Assembly: GCF_021375795.1 (NCBI RefSeq)
Contig: NZ_JAEIOI010000001.1
Span: forward strand, 1,178,001 to 1,242,000
Source of the DNA: Pseudomonas anguilliseptica
GTDB taxonomy: Bacteria; Pseudomonadota; Gammaproteobacteria; Pseudomonadales; Pseudomonadaceae
Direction of reading: 5' to 3'
Length of the DNA: 64,000 nt
The position numbers and the translations under genes are program-made. The notes beneath the pieces are model-generated. The model was not told the DNA's origin. It saw only the letters and a program-made list of their open reading frames with translations, and made no database searches. Shown piece after piece: positions 46,435 through 57,160 of this stretch. Numbering within the stretch: the stretch's first letter is position 1; each line of letters begins with the position of its first letter.

Positions 46435-48783
46435 ATGAAACGTCTGCTGCTACCTGCGGTGCTTGCCGCACTGATGATCACCGAAGTTCACGCCGAGTCC
46501 TTCACCATCTCCGATATTCGGGTTACCGGCTTGCAGCGGGTTTCCGCTGGTAGCGTATTTGGTGCCCTGCCGCTCAATGTGGGCGCACAAGCCGATGACC
46601 GCGCGCTGGTCGAGGCGACCCGCGAGCTGTTCAAAACCGGTTTCTTTCAGGATATCCAGCTTGGCCGTGATGGCGATGTGCTGGTTATTACCGTCGTTGA
46701 GCGTCCATCGATTTCCAGCATCGAGATCGAAGGCAACAAGGCCATCAGCAGCGAAGACCTGCTCAAAGGCCTGAACCAGTCGGGTCTGGCCGAAGGCGAG
46801 ATTTTCCAGCGCGCTACCCTGGAAGGTGTGCGCAACGAATTGCAGCGTCAGTACGTTGCCCAAGGCCGTTACTCTGCGGAAATCGAAGCCGAAGTAATCC
46901 CTCAACCGCGTAACCGCGTGGCCTTGAAGATCAACATCAACGAAGGCTCGGTTGCTGCGATTCAACACATTAACGTAGTGGGTAATACCGTCTTTTCCGA
47001 CGAGGACCTGATCGCCCTGTTCGAGCTGAAGACCACCAACTGGCTGTCCTTCTTCAAGAACGACGACAAGTATGCTCGCGAAAAGCTGTCTGGTGACTTG
47101 GAACGTCTGCGTTCCTACTACCTGGACCGCGGCTACATCAATATGGATATCAGCTCGACCCAGGTATCCATTACCCCGGACAAGAAACACGTATATGTCA
47201 CCGTCAACGTCGACGAGGGTGAGAAGTACACCGTACGTGAGGTCAAACTCAGCGGTGAGCTGAAAGTGCCGGAAGAAGAAGTCCGCGCACTGCTGTTGGT
47301 TCAGGAAGGCCAGGTGTTCTCGCGTAAGGTGATGACCACCACTTCCGAGCTGGTTACCCGTCGTCTGGGTAACGAGGGTTATACCTTCGCCAACGTCAAC
47401 GGCGTGCCGGAGGCTCATGACGATGGCACCGTGTCGATTACCTTTGTGGTCGACCCAGGCAAGCGTGCTTACGTTAACCGCATCAACTTCCGTGGTAACA
47501 CCAAGTCGGAAGACGAAGTGTTACGCCGCGAAATGCGCCAGATGGAAGGTGGTTGGGCCTCGACTTACCTGATCGATCAGTCCAAAACCCGCCTGGAACG
47601 TCTCGGTTACTTCAAGGAAGTCAACGTTGAAACCCCGCAGGTGCCAGGTACCGACGATCAGGTGGACGTTAACTACAGCGTCGAAGAGCAGGCCTCTGGT
47701 TCGATTACTGCCAGCGTTGGTTTTGCCCAGAACGCCGGTCTGATTCTGGGCGGTTCGATTACCCAGAACAACTTCCTCGGTAGCGGTAATAAGGTCAGCG
47801 TTGGTTTGACCCGCAGCGAGTACCAGAGCAACTACAACTTCGGTTTCGTTGATCCCTACTGGACGCCGGACGGTGTCAGCTTGGGCTATAACGCGTTCTT
47901 CCGTGAAACCGACTATGAAGAGCTGAATACCGATGTGTCCAGTTATGCGGTAGACAGTTACGGTGCAGGCGTCAGTATTGGTTACCCGATCAGTGATACC
48001 TCGCGCCTGACCTACGGCCTGACCATTCAGAATGACAGCATCAATACAGGTATTTATACCGTCGATGAGATCTTTGACTTTATCGAGGCAGAGGGGGATA
48101 GCTATCTCAACCTCAAAGCCTCGATTGGCTGGTCGGAATCAACTCTTAACCGTGGTGTTTTGGCTAACCGCGGTCACTCACAAAGTCTGGTGTTTGAGAC
48201 CACTGTGCCAGGTAGCGATCTGTCGTTCTTCAAGATTGATTACCGCGGCCAGATTTTCAAACCCTTGAATGACACTTATACACTGCGCCTGCACAGCCAG
48301 TTGGGCTTTGGTGAAAGCTACGGTTCTACTTCCGATCTGCCGTTCTATGAACACTATTACGCAGGTGGCTTCAACTCCGTACGTGGTTTCAAAGACAGCA
48401 GTTTAGGACCCCGTAGTACCCCAAGTAAGGGGACCAACCCAGGTACAGCCGAAGATCCGGATCAAGACCCGCTGCCGTTTGGCGGCAACGTACTGGTTCA
48501 AGGTGGTGTAGAACTGTTGTTCCCCATGCCCTTCGTTAAAGATCAGCGCTCGCTGCGTACTGCGCTGTTTTGGGATGTGGGTAATGTCTTCGACACCAAC
48601 TGCGGCAAGACTCAGAGCGACTGCAACAATATCGATCCGGGACAGCTGGCCAGTTCCGTGGGTGTTGGTCTGACCTGGATCACCGCGTTGGGGCCGTTGA
48701 GTTTCAGTCTGGCCATGCCAATCCTCAAGCCGGATGATGCTGATACGCAGATTTTCCAGTTCTCTCTCGGTCAGACGTTCTAA
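46435..48783 (+). CDS. bamA: Outer-membrane assembly factor BamA
   Basis: A 782-residue outer-membrane protein, the core of the machine that inserts beta-barrel proteins. Signal peptide about residues 1-20 (ends VHA-ES), five POTRA domains (about 22-420) and a 16-strand barrel with GGFNSVRGF in the lid-loop region and a C-terminal Phe (SLGQTF). It is slightly shorter than the P. aeruginosa protein as I recall it. The ATG has AAGGA upstream. It lies between rseP and skp, so the stress protease and assembly factors are clustered. Confidence 0.98.
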   Translation: MKRLLLPAVLAALMITEVHAESFTISDIRVTGLQRVSAGSVFGALPLNVGAQADDRALVEATRELFKTGFFQDIQLGRDGDVLVITVVERPSISSIEIEGNKAISSEDLLKGLNQSGLAEGEIFQRATLEGVRNELQRQYVAQGRYSAEIEAEVIPQPRNRVALKININEGSVAAIQHINVVGNTVFSDEDLIALFELKTTNWLSFFKNDDKYAREKLSGDLERLRSYYLDRGYINMDISSTQVSITPDKKHVYVTVNVDEGEKYTVREVKLSGELKVPEEEVRALLLVQEGQVFSRKVMTTTSELVTRRLGNEGYTFANVNGVPEAHDDGTVSITFVVDPGKRAYVNRINFRGNTKSEDEVLRREMRQMEGGWASTYLIDQSKTRLERLGYFKEVNVETPQVPGTDDQVDVNYSVEEQASGSITASVGFAQNAGLILGGSITQNNFLGSGNKVSVGLTRSEYQSNYNFGFVDPYWTPDGVSLGYNAFFRETDYEELNTDVSSYAVDSYGAGVSIGYPISDTSRLTYGLTIQNDSINTGIYTVDEIFDFIEAEGDSYLNLKASIGWSESTLNRGVLANRGHSQSLVFETTVPGSDLSFFKIDYRGQIFKPLNDTYTLRLHSQLGFGESYGSTSDLPFYEHYYAGGFNSVRGFKDSSLGPRSTPSKGTNPGTAEDPDQDPLPFGGNVLVQGGVELLFPMPFVKDQRSLRTALFWDVGNVFDTNCGKTQSDCNNIDPGQLASSVGVGLTWITALGPLSFSLAMPILKPDDADTQIFQFSLGQTF

Positions 48784-48826
48784 GCGTCAGATTATTGAAT
48801 ACCAACAGTTTTGCAGGAGTTGCACC

Positions 48827-49331
48827 GTGCGTAAGTTGACTCAACTGGTTTTGCTAAGCGTCACCATGCTGGCCACTCCGGCATTTGCCGAAATGAAAGT
48901 GGCGGTATTGAACTATCAGATGGCGCTGCTTGAGTCTGATGCAGCCAAGCGTTATGCCGTCGATGCCGAGAAGAAATTTGGCCCGCAACTGAACAAGCTG
49001 AAAACTCTGGAAAGCGATGCCAAGCGTATTCAGGATCGCCTGGTCAAAGATGGTGAGAAGATGCAGACCGCCGAGCGTGAGCGTCTGGAACTTGAATTCA
49101 AGCAGAAAGCCCGTGACTTCCAATTCCAGTCCAAAGAGCTGAACGAGTCCAAGGCTCGTGGCTGACCGCGAGATGCTGAAGAAGCTCAAGCCGAACCTGG
49201 ACAAAGCTGTGGAAGAAGTGATCAAGACCGGTAACTTTGACCTGGTTCTGGAGCGCGGTGCAGTGATTGATGTCAAACCTCAGTTCGACATCACTCGCCA
49301 GGTTATCGAGCGCATGAATCAGCTGCGCTGA
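48827..49331 (+). pseudogene. skp: skp (ompH) periplasmic chaperone, split by an apparent frameshift
   Basis: Skp carries unfolded outer-membrane proteins to BamA. The GTG at 48827 (AGGAG 8 bases upstream) begins a signal peptide (cut near AFA-EM) and a normal Skp coiled-coil as far as NESKA. The frame then runs RG and stops at 49163-49165. The next frame, from 49158 to 49331, continues the family sequence exactly: VADREMLKKLKPNLDKAVEE to [13 protein letters not shown]. One extra base near 49157 (a C between GCT and GTG) explains everything; without it the gene gives 167 residues, the normal length. There is no slippery sequence, so a sequencing or assembly error is a real possibility. Confidence 0.85.
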
Positions 49332-49333
49332 TC

Positions 49334-50392
49334 ATGAGTGCAATGGTTTATACCCTCGGTCAACTGGCCGAGCGCTTGGGAGCCACCCTGCGTGGCTCCG
49401 CAGAGCAGACTGTCAGCGGCCTGGCGACCTTGCAGGAAGCCAGTGCTGAGCAGTTGAGTTTTCTGGCCAATCCCCAGTACCGCAAGTACCTCTCCAGCAG
49501 CCAAGCAGGTGCAATCCTGCTGACAGCTGCGGATGCTGAAGGCTATGCCGGTAACGCTCTGATTGTCGCTAATCCCTACCTGGCGTATGCCGAACTCTCT
49601 CACTTGTTTGATCGCAAGCCGCGTGCTTTGGCAGGTGTGCATCCGACTGCAGTAGTAGCGGGCGACGCGCAGGTTGATGCCAGTGCCAGTATCGGTGCCT
49701 ATGCGGTGATCGAGAGTGGTGCGCAGATCGCTGCTGGCGTAACCGTTGGTGCGCAGTGCGTGGTCGGTGCGCGCTCGGTCATTGGCGAGGGCGGCTGGCT
49801 CGCACCGCGAGTGACCCTGTATCACGATGTGCGCATTGGTAAGCGTGTGGTGATTCAATCCGGCGCAGTGATCGGCGGCGAAGGCTTCGGTTTTGCCAAT
49901 GAGAAGGGCGTTTGGCAGAAGATCGCCCAGATCGGCGGGGTGACTATCGGTGATGACGTCGAAATCGGCGCCAATACCACAGTCGACCGTGGTGCGTTGT
50001 CGGACACGCTGATCGGCAACGGGGTGAAGCTGGATAACCAGATCATGATCGCGCACAACGTGCAGATCGGCGATAACACCGCCATGGCCGGTTGCGCGGG
50101 GATTTCCGGCAGCACCAAGATCGGCAAGAACTGCATGATTGCAGGCGGCGTTGGCATGGTGGGGCACATTGAGGTGTGCGACAACGTGTTCGTCACCGGT
50201 ATGACCATGGTGACTCGTTCGATTACTGAGCCGGGCTCCTATTCGTCAGGTACCGCCATGCAGCCGGCTGCTGAATGGCGCAAGAGTGCGGCACGCATTC
50301 GTCAATTGGATGACATGGCGCGTCGCCTGCAACAGTTGGAAAAGCAGCTGGCCACCGTGACCTCGGCCGCCGACACTTCATCTGATGCCTGA
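49334..50392 (+). CDS. lpxD: UDP-3-O-(3-hydroxyacyl)glucosamine N-acyltransferase LpxD
   Basis: A 352-residue enzyme that adds the second acyl chain in lipid A synthesis. An N-terminal uridine-binding domain (about residues 1-100) is followed by a left-handed beta-helix of hexapeptide repeats with the catalytic-type segment [19 protein letters not shown], and a C-terminal helix. It starts 2 bases after the skp stop, so it probably depends on upstream translation. Confidence 0.97.
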   Translation: MSAMVYTLGQLAERLGATLRGSAEQTVSGLATLQEASAEQLSFLANPQYRKYLSSSQAGAILLTAADAEGYAGNALIVANPYLAYAELSHLFDRKPRALAGVHPTAVVAGDAQVDASASIGAYAVIESGAQIAAGVTVGAQCVVGARSVIGEGGWLAPRVTLYHDVRIGKRVVIQSGAVIGGEGFGFANEKGVWQKIAQIGGVTIGDDVEIGANTTVDRGALSDTLIGNGVKLDNQIMIAHNVQIGDNTAMAGCAGISGSTKIGKNCMIAGGVGMVGHIEVCDNVFVTGMTMVTRSITEPGSYSSGTAMQPAAEWRKSAARIRQLDDMARRLQQLEKQLATVTSAADTSSDA

Positions 50393-50439
50393 GCCGGTTT
50401 TGCCGGCTTCTCTTTTTTCTCTTACAGGCTTCTCTTCAC

Positions 50440-50880
50440 ATGATGGACATTAACCAGATTCGCGAATACTTGCCGCACCGCTATCCGTTCCTGCTGGTGG
50501 ATCGGGTGGCAGAGCTGGACCTTGAGGGCAAGAGTATTCGTGCCTACAAGAATGTCAGCATCAATGAGCCATTCTTCAACGGCCACTTCCCGGAACACCC
50601 GATCATGCCGGGCGTGCTGATCATCGAGGCCATGGCCCAGGCCGCCGGTATTCTTGGTTTCAAGATGATGGACCTGAAGCCGGCGGACGGCACCCTGTAT
50701 TACTTTGTCGGCTCCGACAAGCTACGCTTTCGTCAGCCGGTGGTGCCGGGCGATCAGTTGATCCTCGAAGCCAAATACCTGGGTAACAAGCGCAGCATCT
50801 GGAAGTTCGAGTGCAAGGCCAGTGTCGACGGCAAAGAAGTCTGCTCGGCAGAAATCATCTGTGCGGAACGCAAGCTATGA
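50440..50880 (+). CDS. fabZ: 3-hydroxyacyl-ACP dehydratase FabZ
   Basis: A 146-residue hotdog-fold dehydratase of fatty-acid elongation. The catalytic His lies in [17 protein letters not shown] and the Glu in [10 protein letters not shown]. The stop overlaps lpxA by 4 bases (ATGA). An ATG one codon downstream of 50440 is a possible alternative start. Confidence 0.98.
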   Translation: MMDINQIREYLPHRYPFLLVDRVAELDLEGKSIRAYKNVSINEPFFNGHFPEHPIMPGVLIIEAMAQAAGILGFKMMDLKPADGTLYYFVGSDKLRFRQPVVPGDQLILEAKYLGNKRSIWKFECKASVDGKEVCSAEIICAERKL

Positions 50881-51653
50881 GTTTGATTGACCCTCGCGCC
50901 ATTATTGACCCCAGCGCCAAGCTGGCCGACGACGTTGTCGTTGGCCCTTGGTCGATAATCGGGGCCGATGTGGAAATTGGCGAGGGTACAGTGATCGGCC
51001 CCCATGTGATCCTCAAGGGGCCGACCAGGATCGGTAAACACAACCGTATCTATCAGTTCTCTTCCGTGGGCGAAGACACCCCCGATCTCAAGTACCAGGG
51101 CGAGGCGACTCGCTTGGTCATTGGCGATCACAACGTGATTCGTGAAGGCGTTACCATTCATCGCGGTACTGTGCAGGATCGCAGTGAAACCACCATTGGT
51201 AATCACAATCTGATCATGGCCTACGCCCACGTTGGCCATGACAGCGTGATCGGTAACCACTGCATTCTGGTCAACAACACTGCGCTGGCTGGGCACGTGT
51301 GGGTGGATGACTGGGCGATTCTGTCCGGTTACACCCTGGTGCATCAGTTCTGCCGTATTGGCGCGCACAGCTTTTCCGGCATGGGCACGGCGATTGGCAA
51401 GGATGTACCGGCCTTTGTCACCGTATTCGGTAATCCGGCCGAAGCACGCAGCATGAACTTCGAAGGCATGCGCCGTCGTGGTTTCAGCGCTGAGGCGATT
51501 GCCGCCTTGCGCCGTGCTTACAAGATTGTCTATCGGCAGGGGCTTACGGTTGAGCAGGCGATGGCCGAGTTGGCCGAGTCGTCCGCAGAATTTCCCGAAG
51601 TCGCGATCTTCCGTGACTCCATCCAGGCTTCCAGCCGCGGCATTACCCGTTAA
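50877..51653 (+). CDS. lpxA: UDP-N-acetylglucosamine O-acyltransferase LpxA
   Basis: A 258-residue left-handed beta-helix enzyme, first step of lipid A synthesis. Hexapeptide repeats fill residues about 1-185; the catalytic His is in the [15 protein letters not shown] segment. I chose the ATG at 50877, which overlaps the fabZ stop; lpxB follows after 3 bases. Confidence 0.98.
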   Translation: MSLIDPRAIIDPSAKLADDVVVGPWSIIGADVEIGEGTVIGPHVILKGPTRIGKHNRIYQFSSVGEDTPDLKYQGEATRLVIGDHNVIREGVTIHRGTVQDRSETTIGNHNLIMAYAHVGHDSVIGNHCILVNNTALAGHVWVDDWAILSGYTLVHQFCRIGAHSFSGMGTAIGKDVPAFVTVFGNPAEARSMNFEGMRRRGFSAEAIAALRRAYKIVYRQGLTVEQAMAELAESSAEFPEVAIFRDSIQASSRGITR

Positions 51654-51656
51654 TTT

Positions 51657-52790
51657 ATGACAGACCTGATGCGTGTCGCGCTGGTCGCTGGCGAGGCGTC
51701 CGGCGATATTCTCGGTGCGGGCCTGATGCAGGCCCTCAAAGCCCAATACCCGCAGATCGAATTTATCGGTGTCGGTGGCCCGCTGATGCAGGCCCAGGGG
51801 CTGACCTCCTACTTTCCGATGGAGCGCCTGTCGGTCATGGGGCTGGTCGAAGTACTCGGCCGTTTGCCTGAGCTGCTGTCGCGGCGTAAACGGTTGATCA
51901 ACACCCTGATTACCGAAAAACCGGATGTGTTTATCGGCATCGATGCGCCGGATTTCAACCTGACCCTGGAGCTTAAGCTGCGTCAGGCAGGCATCAAGAC
52001 CGTGCATTACGTCAGCCCGTCCGTGTGGGCCTGGCGGCAAAAGCGCGTGCTGAAGATTCGCGAGGCCTGCGACCTGATGCTGACCCTGTTCCCCTTCGAG
52101 GCACAGTTCTATCAGGATCACCAAGTGCCGGTGCGCTTTGTCGGCCACCCGCTGGCCGATGCCATTCCGCAGCAGGCGGATCGCGCTGCGGCCCGTGATG
52201 CGCTGAACTTATCGAATGATCAACCGGTGGTGGCCCTGTTGCCGGGCAGTCGCGGTGGCGAAGTGGCGCGGCTGGGGAGTCTGTTTCTCGATGCGGCGGT
52301 GCGGTTGCGTACCTTGCGCCCGGGTATCCAGTTTGTCTTGCCGTGCTCCAGCCCGGAGCGCCGCACCCAGCTTGAACAGTTGCTGGTGGGCCGCGATCTG
52401 CCGTTGACCCTGCTCGACGGGCGTTCCCATGAGGCATTGGCAGCATGCGATGCCGTATTGATCGCCTCCGGTACGGCGACCCTGGAAGCCCTGTTGTACA
52501 AGCGGCCCATGGTGGTGGCGTACAAGGTTGCGCCGCTCACCTACCGCATCCTCAAACGTCTGGTCACCAGTGCCTATATTTCCCTGCCGAACCTGCTGGC
52601 CGAGCGTTTGCTGGTGCCGGAAATGATTCAGGATGCGGCTACGCCAGAAGCGTTGGCCCAATTACTGGCGCCATTGCTGGATGGCGGTGAAGTGCAGACT
52701 GAAGGCTTCGATGTGATTCACCGTGCGCTGCGTCGCGATGCTTCGGTGCAAGCCGCCACGGCGGTATTGCAGCTGGCAGGTCGCGGCTGA
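51657..52790 (+). CDS. lpxB: Lipid-A-disaccharide synthase LpxB
   Basis: A 377-residue family 19 glycosyltransferase that joins UDP-diacylglucosamine and lipid X. The family segments [15 protein letters not shown] (about residues 9-23), [14 protein letters not shown] and [13 protein letters not shown] are all present. Its TGA shares its A with the rnhB ATG. Confidence 0.98.
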   Translation: MTDLMRVALVAGEASGDILGAGLMQALKAQYPQIEFIGVGGPLMQAQGLTSYFPMERLSVMGLVEVLGRLPELLSRRKRLINTLITEKPDVFIGIDAPDFNLTLELKLRQAGIKTVHYVSPSVWAWRQKRVLKIREACDLMLTLFPFEAQFYQDHQVPVRFVGHPLADAIPQQADRAAARDALNLSNDQPVVALLPGSRGGEVARLGSLFLDAAVRLRTLRPGIQFVLPCSSPERRTQLEQLLVGRDLPLTLLDGRSHEALAACDAVLIASGTATLEALLYKRPMVVAYKVAPLTYRILKRLVTSAYISLPNLLAERLLVPEMIQDAATPEALAQLLAPLLDGGEVQTEGFDVIHRALRRDASVQAATAVLQLAGRG

Positions 52791-53386
52791 TGCAGTTGGG
52801 GTTGGATTTCACCCTGGTGCAGGAACTGGTCGCCGGCGTCGATGAAGTCGGTCGCGGCCCGCTCTGTGGTGCGGTGGTGACGGCTGCGGTGATTCTCGAT
52901 CCGGCGCGGCCGATTCTGGGTTTGAACGATTCGAAAAAACTCAGCGAAGCCCGTCGCGACAAACTCTTCGATGAAATCCGCGAGAAAGCCCTGGCCTGGT
53001 GCATTGCTCGCGCCGAGGTTGAAGAGATTGACCGCCTGAATATTCTCCACGCCACCATGCTGGCCATGCAGCGTGCGGTCGAAGGCTTGAGCGTGACACC
53101 CAAGCTGGCGCTGATCGACGGCAACCGTTGCCCGAAACTGCAGGTGCCTAGCGCTGCGGTGATCAAGGGCGACAGTCAGGTGCCAGCGATTGCTGCAGCC
53201 TCGATCCTGGCCAAGGTCAGCCGTGATCGCGAGATGCAACTGCTGGATGCGCAATACCCCGGCTACGGCATCGCCGGGCACAAGGGGTATCCTACGGCGG
53301 TGCACCTGGACGCCTTGCGCCGCCTGGGGCCGACGCCGATTCATCGGCGCTCATTTGGCCCGGTGCGCGCGCTGCTCGACGACTAG
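52790..53386 (+). CDS. rnhB: Ribonuclease HII
   Basis: A 198-residue enzyme that removes RNA from RNA–DNA hybrids and single ribonucleotides from DNA. The active site Asp-Glu pair is in [15 protein letters not shown]; later Asp residues lie in ALIDGNRC and the HGYP-like segment is [13 protein letters not shown]. It is coupled to lpxB. dnaE begins 89 bases later. Confidence 0.97.
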   Translation: MQLGLDFTLVQELVAGVDEVGRGPLCGAVVTAAVILDPARPILGLNDSKKLSEARRDKLFDEIREKALAWCIARAEVEEIDRLNILHATMLAMQRAVEGLSVTPKLALIDGNRCPKLQVPSAAVIKGDSQVPAIAAASILAKVSRDREMQLLDAQYPGYGIAGHKGYPTAVHLDALRRLGPTPIHRRSFGPVRALLDD

Positions 53387-53475
53387 GCTCGATCCGCTGA
53401 TCCACAGGCTGGTGTTTGCACCTTGGCCCGGTACAATCCGGGCCTTATCGTTTTTGTGTTTTGTATAGGACTGCC

Positions 53476-56400
53476 ATGACCGCCTCCTTCGTCCACCTGC
53501 GTTTGCACACCGAGTTTTCCCTGGTCGATGGGCTGGTGCGGGTCAAACCACTGATCAAGTCAGTGGCAGCAGCCGGGATGCCGGCGGTGGCGGTCACTGA
53601 TATGAGCAATATGTGCTCGCTGGTGAAGTTCTATAAAGCGGCCATGGGCGGTGGCATCAAGCCGATCTGTGGCGCCGATATCTGGCTGGCCAGCGCTGAG
53701 GAAGACGGCCCACTAAGCCGCATGACCCTGCTGGCGATGAATGCCAAGGGCTATCGCAACCTTACCGAACTGGTCTCGCGTGGCTGGAGCGAAGGGCAGA
53801 GCAATGATCTGGTGATTATCCAGCGTGACTGGGTCAAGGAAGCGGCCGAGGGCCTGATTGCTTTGTCTGGCGCGAAAGAGGGAGAGGTCGGCCATGCCTT
53901 GCTTGATGGTGAGCTGGCCACGGCTGAAGCGCGGTTGCAGGAATGGATGGCCGTTTTCCCCGAGCGTTTCTACCTGGAAGTACAACGCACCAACCGGGTC
54001 AATGATGAAGAGCACCTGCATGCTGCCGTAGCCTTGGCTGACAGGTTCGGTGCGCCGTTGGTGGCGACCAACGATGTGCGTTTTATCAAGCCGGACGATT
54101 TCGAGGCCCACGAAACCCGTGTATGTATTGGTGAAGGCCGCAGCCTGGACGACCCGCGCCGGCCGCGCAGCTATTCCGATCAGCAATACCTGAAAAGCCC
54201 GCAAGAAATGGCCGAGTTGTTCAGCGACCTGCCCGAGGCGCTGGAAAACACTGTCGAGATCGCCAAACGCTGCAACATCGAAGTGCAGCTGGGTAAATAC
54301 TTCCTGCCGGACTTCCCCGTGCCGGCGGGTATGACCATCGACGAGTACTTTCGTCAGGTGTCCTTCGAGGGCCTGGACGAGCGGCTGGAAGTGCTGCTGC
54401 CCAAGGACACTCCGGACTATGAGGCGAAGAAGCAGGTCTATATCGACCGGCTGAATTTCGAGCTGGATATCATCATCCAGATGGGCTTCCCCGGTTACTT
54501 CCTGATCGTAATGGACTTCATCAAGTGGGCGAAGAACAACGGCGTGCCGGTCGGCCCTGGCCGGGGCTCGGGCGCCGGTTCGCTGGTGGCTTACGTGCAG
54601 AAGATCACCGACCTTGATCCGCTGGCCTATGACTTGCTGTTCGAACGTTTCCTCAACCCGGAACGGGTCTCCATGCCCGACTTCGACGTCGACTTCTGTA
54701 TGGATGGCCGCGACCGGGTAATCGACTACGTGGCCGAGAAATACGGGCGTAACGCGGTGAGCCAGATCATCACCTTCGGCACCATGGCGGCCAAGGCGGT
54801 GGTGCGTGACGTGGCACGGGCCCAGGGCAAGTCCTACGGCCTGGCCGACCGCCTGTCGAAGATGATCCCCTTCGAAGTCGGCATGACCCTGGAAAAAGCC
54901 TACGAGATGGAGGAGCCGCTGCGCGACTTCCTCAAGGTTGACGAAGACGCCCGGGAAATCTGGGACATGTCGCTCAAGCTCGAAGGCATCTGTCGCGGTA
55001 CCGGTAAACACGCCGGTGGTGTGGTGATCGCGCCCACCAAACTCACCGACTTCTCACCGATTGCCTGTGACGACGAAGGCGGCGGTCTGGTTACCCAGTT
55101 CGACAAGGATGATGTGGAGCAGGCCGGTCTGGTGAAGTTCGACTTCCTCGGCCTGCGTACCCTGACCATCATCAAATGGGCGATGGAGACCATCAATCGC
55201 GAGCAGGCCAAGCAGGGTCTGCCGGATTTGAACATCGATTTCATTCCGTTGGACGACAAGCCAACGTTCGCCATGTTGCAGAAGGCTGAAACCACCGCGG
55301 TGTTCCAGCTTGAATCGCGCGGCATGAAGGAGCTGATCAAAAAGCTCAAGCCCGACTGCCTGGAAGACATGATCGCTCTGGTGGCGCTGTTCCGTCCTGG
55401 CCCGCTGCAATCGGGCATGGTGGACGACTTCATCAACCGTAAACACGGTCGCGAGCCGATTTCCTATCCGCATCAGGACTACCAGTACGCCGGCCTTGAG
55501 CCGGTACTGAAACCGACCTACGGCATCATCCTGTACCAGGAGCAGGTGATGCAGATTGCTCAGGTGATGGCCGGCTACACCCTCGGCGGTGCGGACATGC
55601 TGCGCCGCGCCATGGGTAAGAAAAAACCTGAGGAAATGGCCAAGCAGCGCGGCGGCTTTATTGAAGGTTGTGCCAATAACGGCATCGATGCCGACCTGGC
55701 CGGTAACATCTTCGACCTGGTGGAAAAGTTCGCCGGTTACGGCTTCAACAAATCTCACTCCGCCGCCTATGGCCTGGTGTCCTATCAGACTGCATGGCTC
55801 AAGGCGCACCATCCGGCGCCATTTATGGCCGCGGTGCTGTCGGCGGATATGCACAACACCGACAAGGTGGTCACCCTGATCGAGGAGTGCCGCAGCATGA
55901 AGCTGCGCCTCGACGCGCCGGATGTGAACATCTCCGAGTTCAAGTTCACGGTGAACAACGAGGGCTGGATCGTTTACGGCCTGGGTGCGATCAAGGGTGT
56001 CGGTGAAGGGCCGGTGGAGGCGATTGTCGAGGCGCGCGAGGCTGGTCCGTTCACGGATCTGTTCGACTTCTGTGCGCGGGTTGACCTCAAGCGCATCAAC
56101 AAGCGCACCCTGGAAGCGCTGATTCGCAGCGGTGCACTGGATCGCCTCGGCCCGCATTTCCATGAAGAACTGAAAGCCTACAATGCCAATATCGACCGTA
56201 ACCGCGCGGTGCTGTTGGCGGCGATGGAAGAGGCCGTACAGGCCGCCGAGCAGACCGCGCGTAGCGCTGAAAGCGGGCACATGGACCTGTTTGGCGGCGT
56301 CTTTGCCGATGCCGAGGCGGATGTTTACCTCAATCATCTGCGTGCCCGCGAGTTGACGCTAAAGGAGCGTCTCAAGGGCGAGAAAGACACTCTTGGGCTG

Positions 56401-56994
56401 TACCTGACCGGTCACCCGATTGATGAGTACGAAGGTGAGGTGCGGCGCTTTGCTCGCCAGCGCATTGTCGACCTGAAGGCCGCGCGCGGTGACCAGACGA
56501 TTGCCGGGCTGGTGGTCAACCTGCGCGTGATGAAGAACAAGAAAGGCGACAAAATGGGCTTTATCACTCTCGACGATCGCTCCGGGCGCATCGAGGCTTC
56601 GCTGTTTGCCGAAGCCTTCAACAGTGCTCAGGCCTTGCTGCAGACCGATGCTCTGGTGGTGGTCGAGGGTGAGGTGAGCAACGACGACTTCTCCGGTGGC
56701 CTGCGCCTGCGTGCCAAGCGGGTGATGAGCCTGGAAGAGGCGCGCACCGGCCTGGCCGACAGTTTGCGCCTTAAAGTCGCCAGCAGTGCGCTGCAGGGCG
56801 ACCGCCTGCGCTGGTTGGCCGAGCTGTGCAGTCGTCATCGCGGCGCGTGCCCGATCACCGTCGACTACAGCGGCAGCGAGGCCAAGGCGCAGCTGCAATT
56901 TGGCGATAACTGGCGCATCGAGCCGGCTGACAGTCTGATTCAAGCATTGCGTGACCAGTTCGGTCGCGACAACGTCTTTTTGCACTACCGCTGA
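53476..56994 (+). CDS. dnaE: DNA polymerase III alpha subunit DnaE
   Basis: A 1172-residue replicative polymerase. N-terminal PHP domain (FVHLRLHTEFSLVDGLVRVK, residues about 4-23), polymerase core with GPGRGSGAGSLVAY and the catalytic aspartates in MPDFDVDFCMDGRDRV (about 400-420), helix-hairpin-helix and beta-clamp region, and an OB-fold (about 1010-1080: TIAGLVVNLRVMKNKKGDKM). The length matches the Pseudomonas DnaE1. The ATG at 53476 has AGGA upstream. A CCGG-TACAAT stretch at about 53432 may be its -10. Confidence 0.98.
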   Translation: MTASFVHLRLHTEFSLVDGLVRVKPLIKSVAAAGMPAVAVTDMSNMCSLVKFYKAAMGGGIKPICGADIWLASAEEDGPLSRMTLLAMNAKGYRNLTELVSRGWSEGQSNDLVIIQRDWVKEAAEGLIALSGAKEGEVGHALLDGELATAEARLQEWMAVFPERFYLEVQRTNRVNDEEHLHAAVALADRFGAPLVATNDVRFIKPDDFEAHETRVCIGEGRSLDDPRRPRSYSDQQYLKSPQEMAELFSDLPEALENTVEIAKRCNIEVQLGKYFLPDFPVPAGMTIDEYFRQVSFEGLDERLEVLLPKDTPDYEAKKQVYIDRLNFELDIIIQMGFPGYFLIVMDFIKWAKNNGVPVGPGRGSGAGSLVAYVQKITDLDPLAYDLLFERFLNPERVSMPDFDVDFCMDGRDRVIDYVAEKYGRNAVSQIITFGTMAAKAVVRDVARAQGKSYGLADRLSKMIPFEVGMTLEKAYEMEEPLRDFLKVDEDAREIWDMSLKLEGICRGTGKHAGGVVIAPTKLTDFSPIACDDEGGGLVTQFDKDDVEQAGLVKFDFLGLRTLTIIKWAMETINREQAKQGLPDLNIDFIPLDDKPTFAMLQKAETTAVFQLESRGMKELIKKLKPDCLEDMIALVALFRPGPLQSGMVDDFINRKHGREPISYPHQDYQYAGLEPVLKPTYGIILYQEQVMQIAQVMAGYTLGGADMLRRAMGKKKPEEMAKQRGGFIEGCANNGIDADLAGNIFDLVEKFAGYGFNKSHSAAYGLVSYQTAWLKAHHPAPFMAAVLSADMHNTDKVVTLIEECRSMKLRLDAPDVNISEFKFTVNNEGWIVYGLGAIKGVGEGPVEAIVEAREAGPFTDLFDFCARVDLKRINKRTLEALIRSGALDRLGPHFHEELKAYNANIDRNRAVLLAAMEEAVQAAEQTARSAESGHMDLFGGVFADAEADVYLNHLRARELTLKERLKGEKDTLGLYLTGHPIDEYEGEVRRFARQRIVDLKAARGDQTIAGLVVNLRVMKNKKGDKMGFITLDDRSGRIEASLFAEAFNSAQALLQTDALVVVEGEVSNDDFSGGLRLRAKRVMSLEEARTGLADSLRLKVASSALQGDRLRWLAELCSRHRGACPITVDYSGSEAKAQLQFGDNWRIEPADSLIQALRDQFGRDNVFLHYR

Positions 56995-57160
56995 TTTGCG
57001 GGGCTGCGGCCTCGCCGGTTGGTCGTGATACGCCGCAATGTGCACGGAAAACTTTCCTGCCATTTCGGGTGTCGACCTGAATGCGCCCGCTGCTATATGG
57101 TAGGGCGCGATAACGGATACAGCTCCCGGCCACTTGGCCGTCGACGCAAGACGGATGACT

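Noticed and set aside
48827..49165. Programmed ribosomal frameshift in skp
   Set aside because: The site AAG-GCT-CGT-GGC-TGA has no slippery heptamer, no clear stimulatory structure, and Skp is not known to use recoding.
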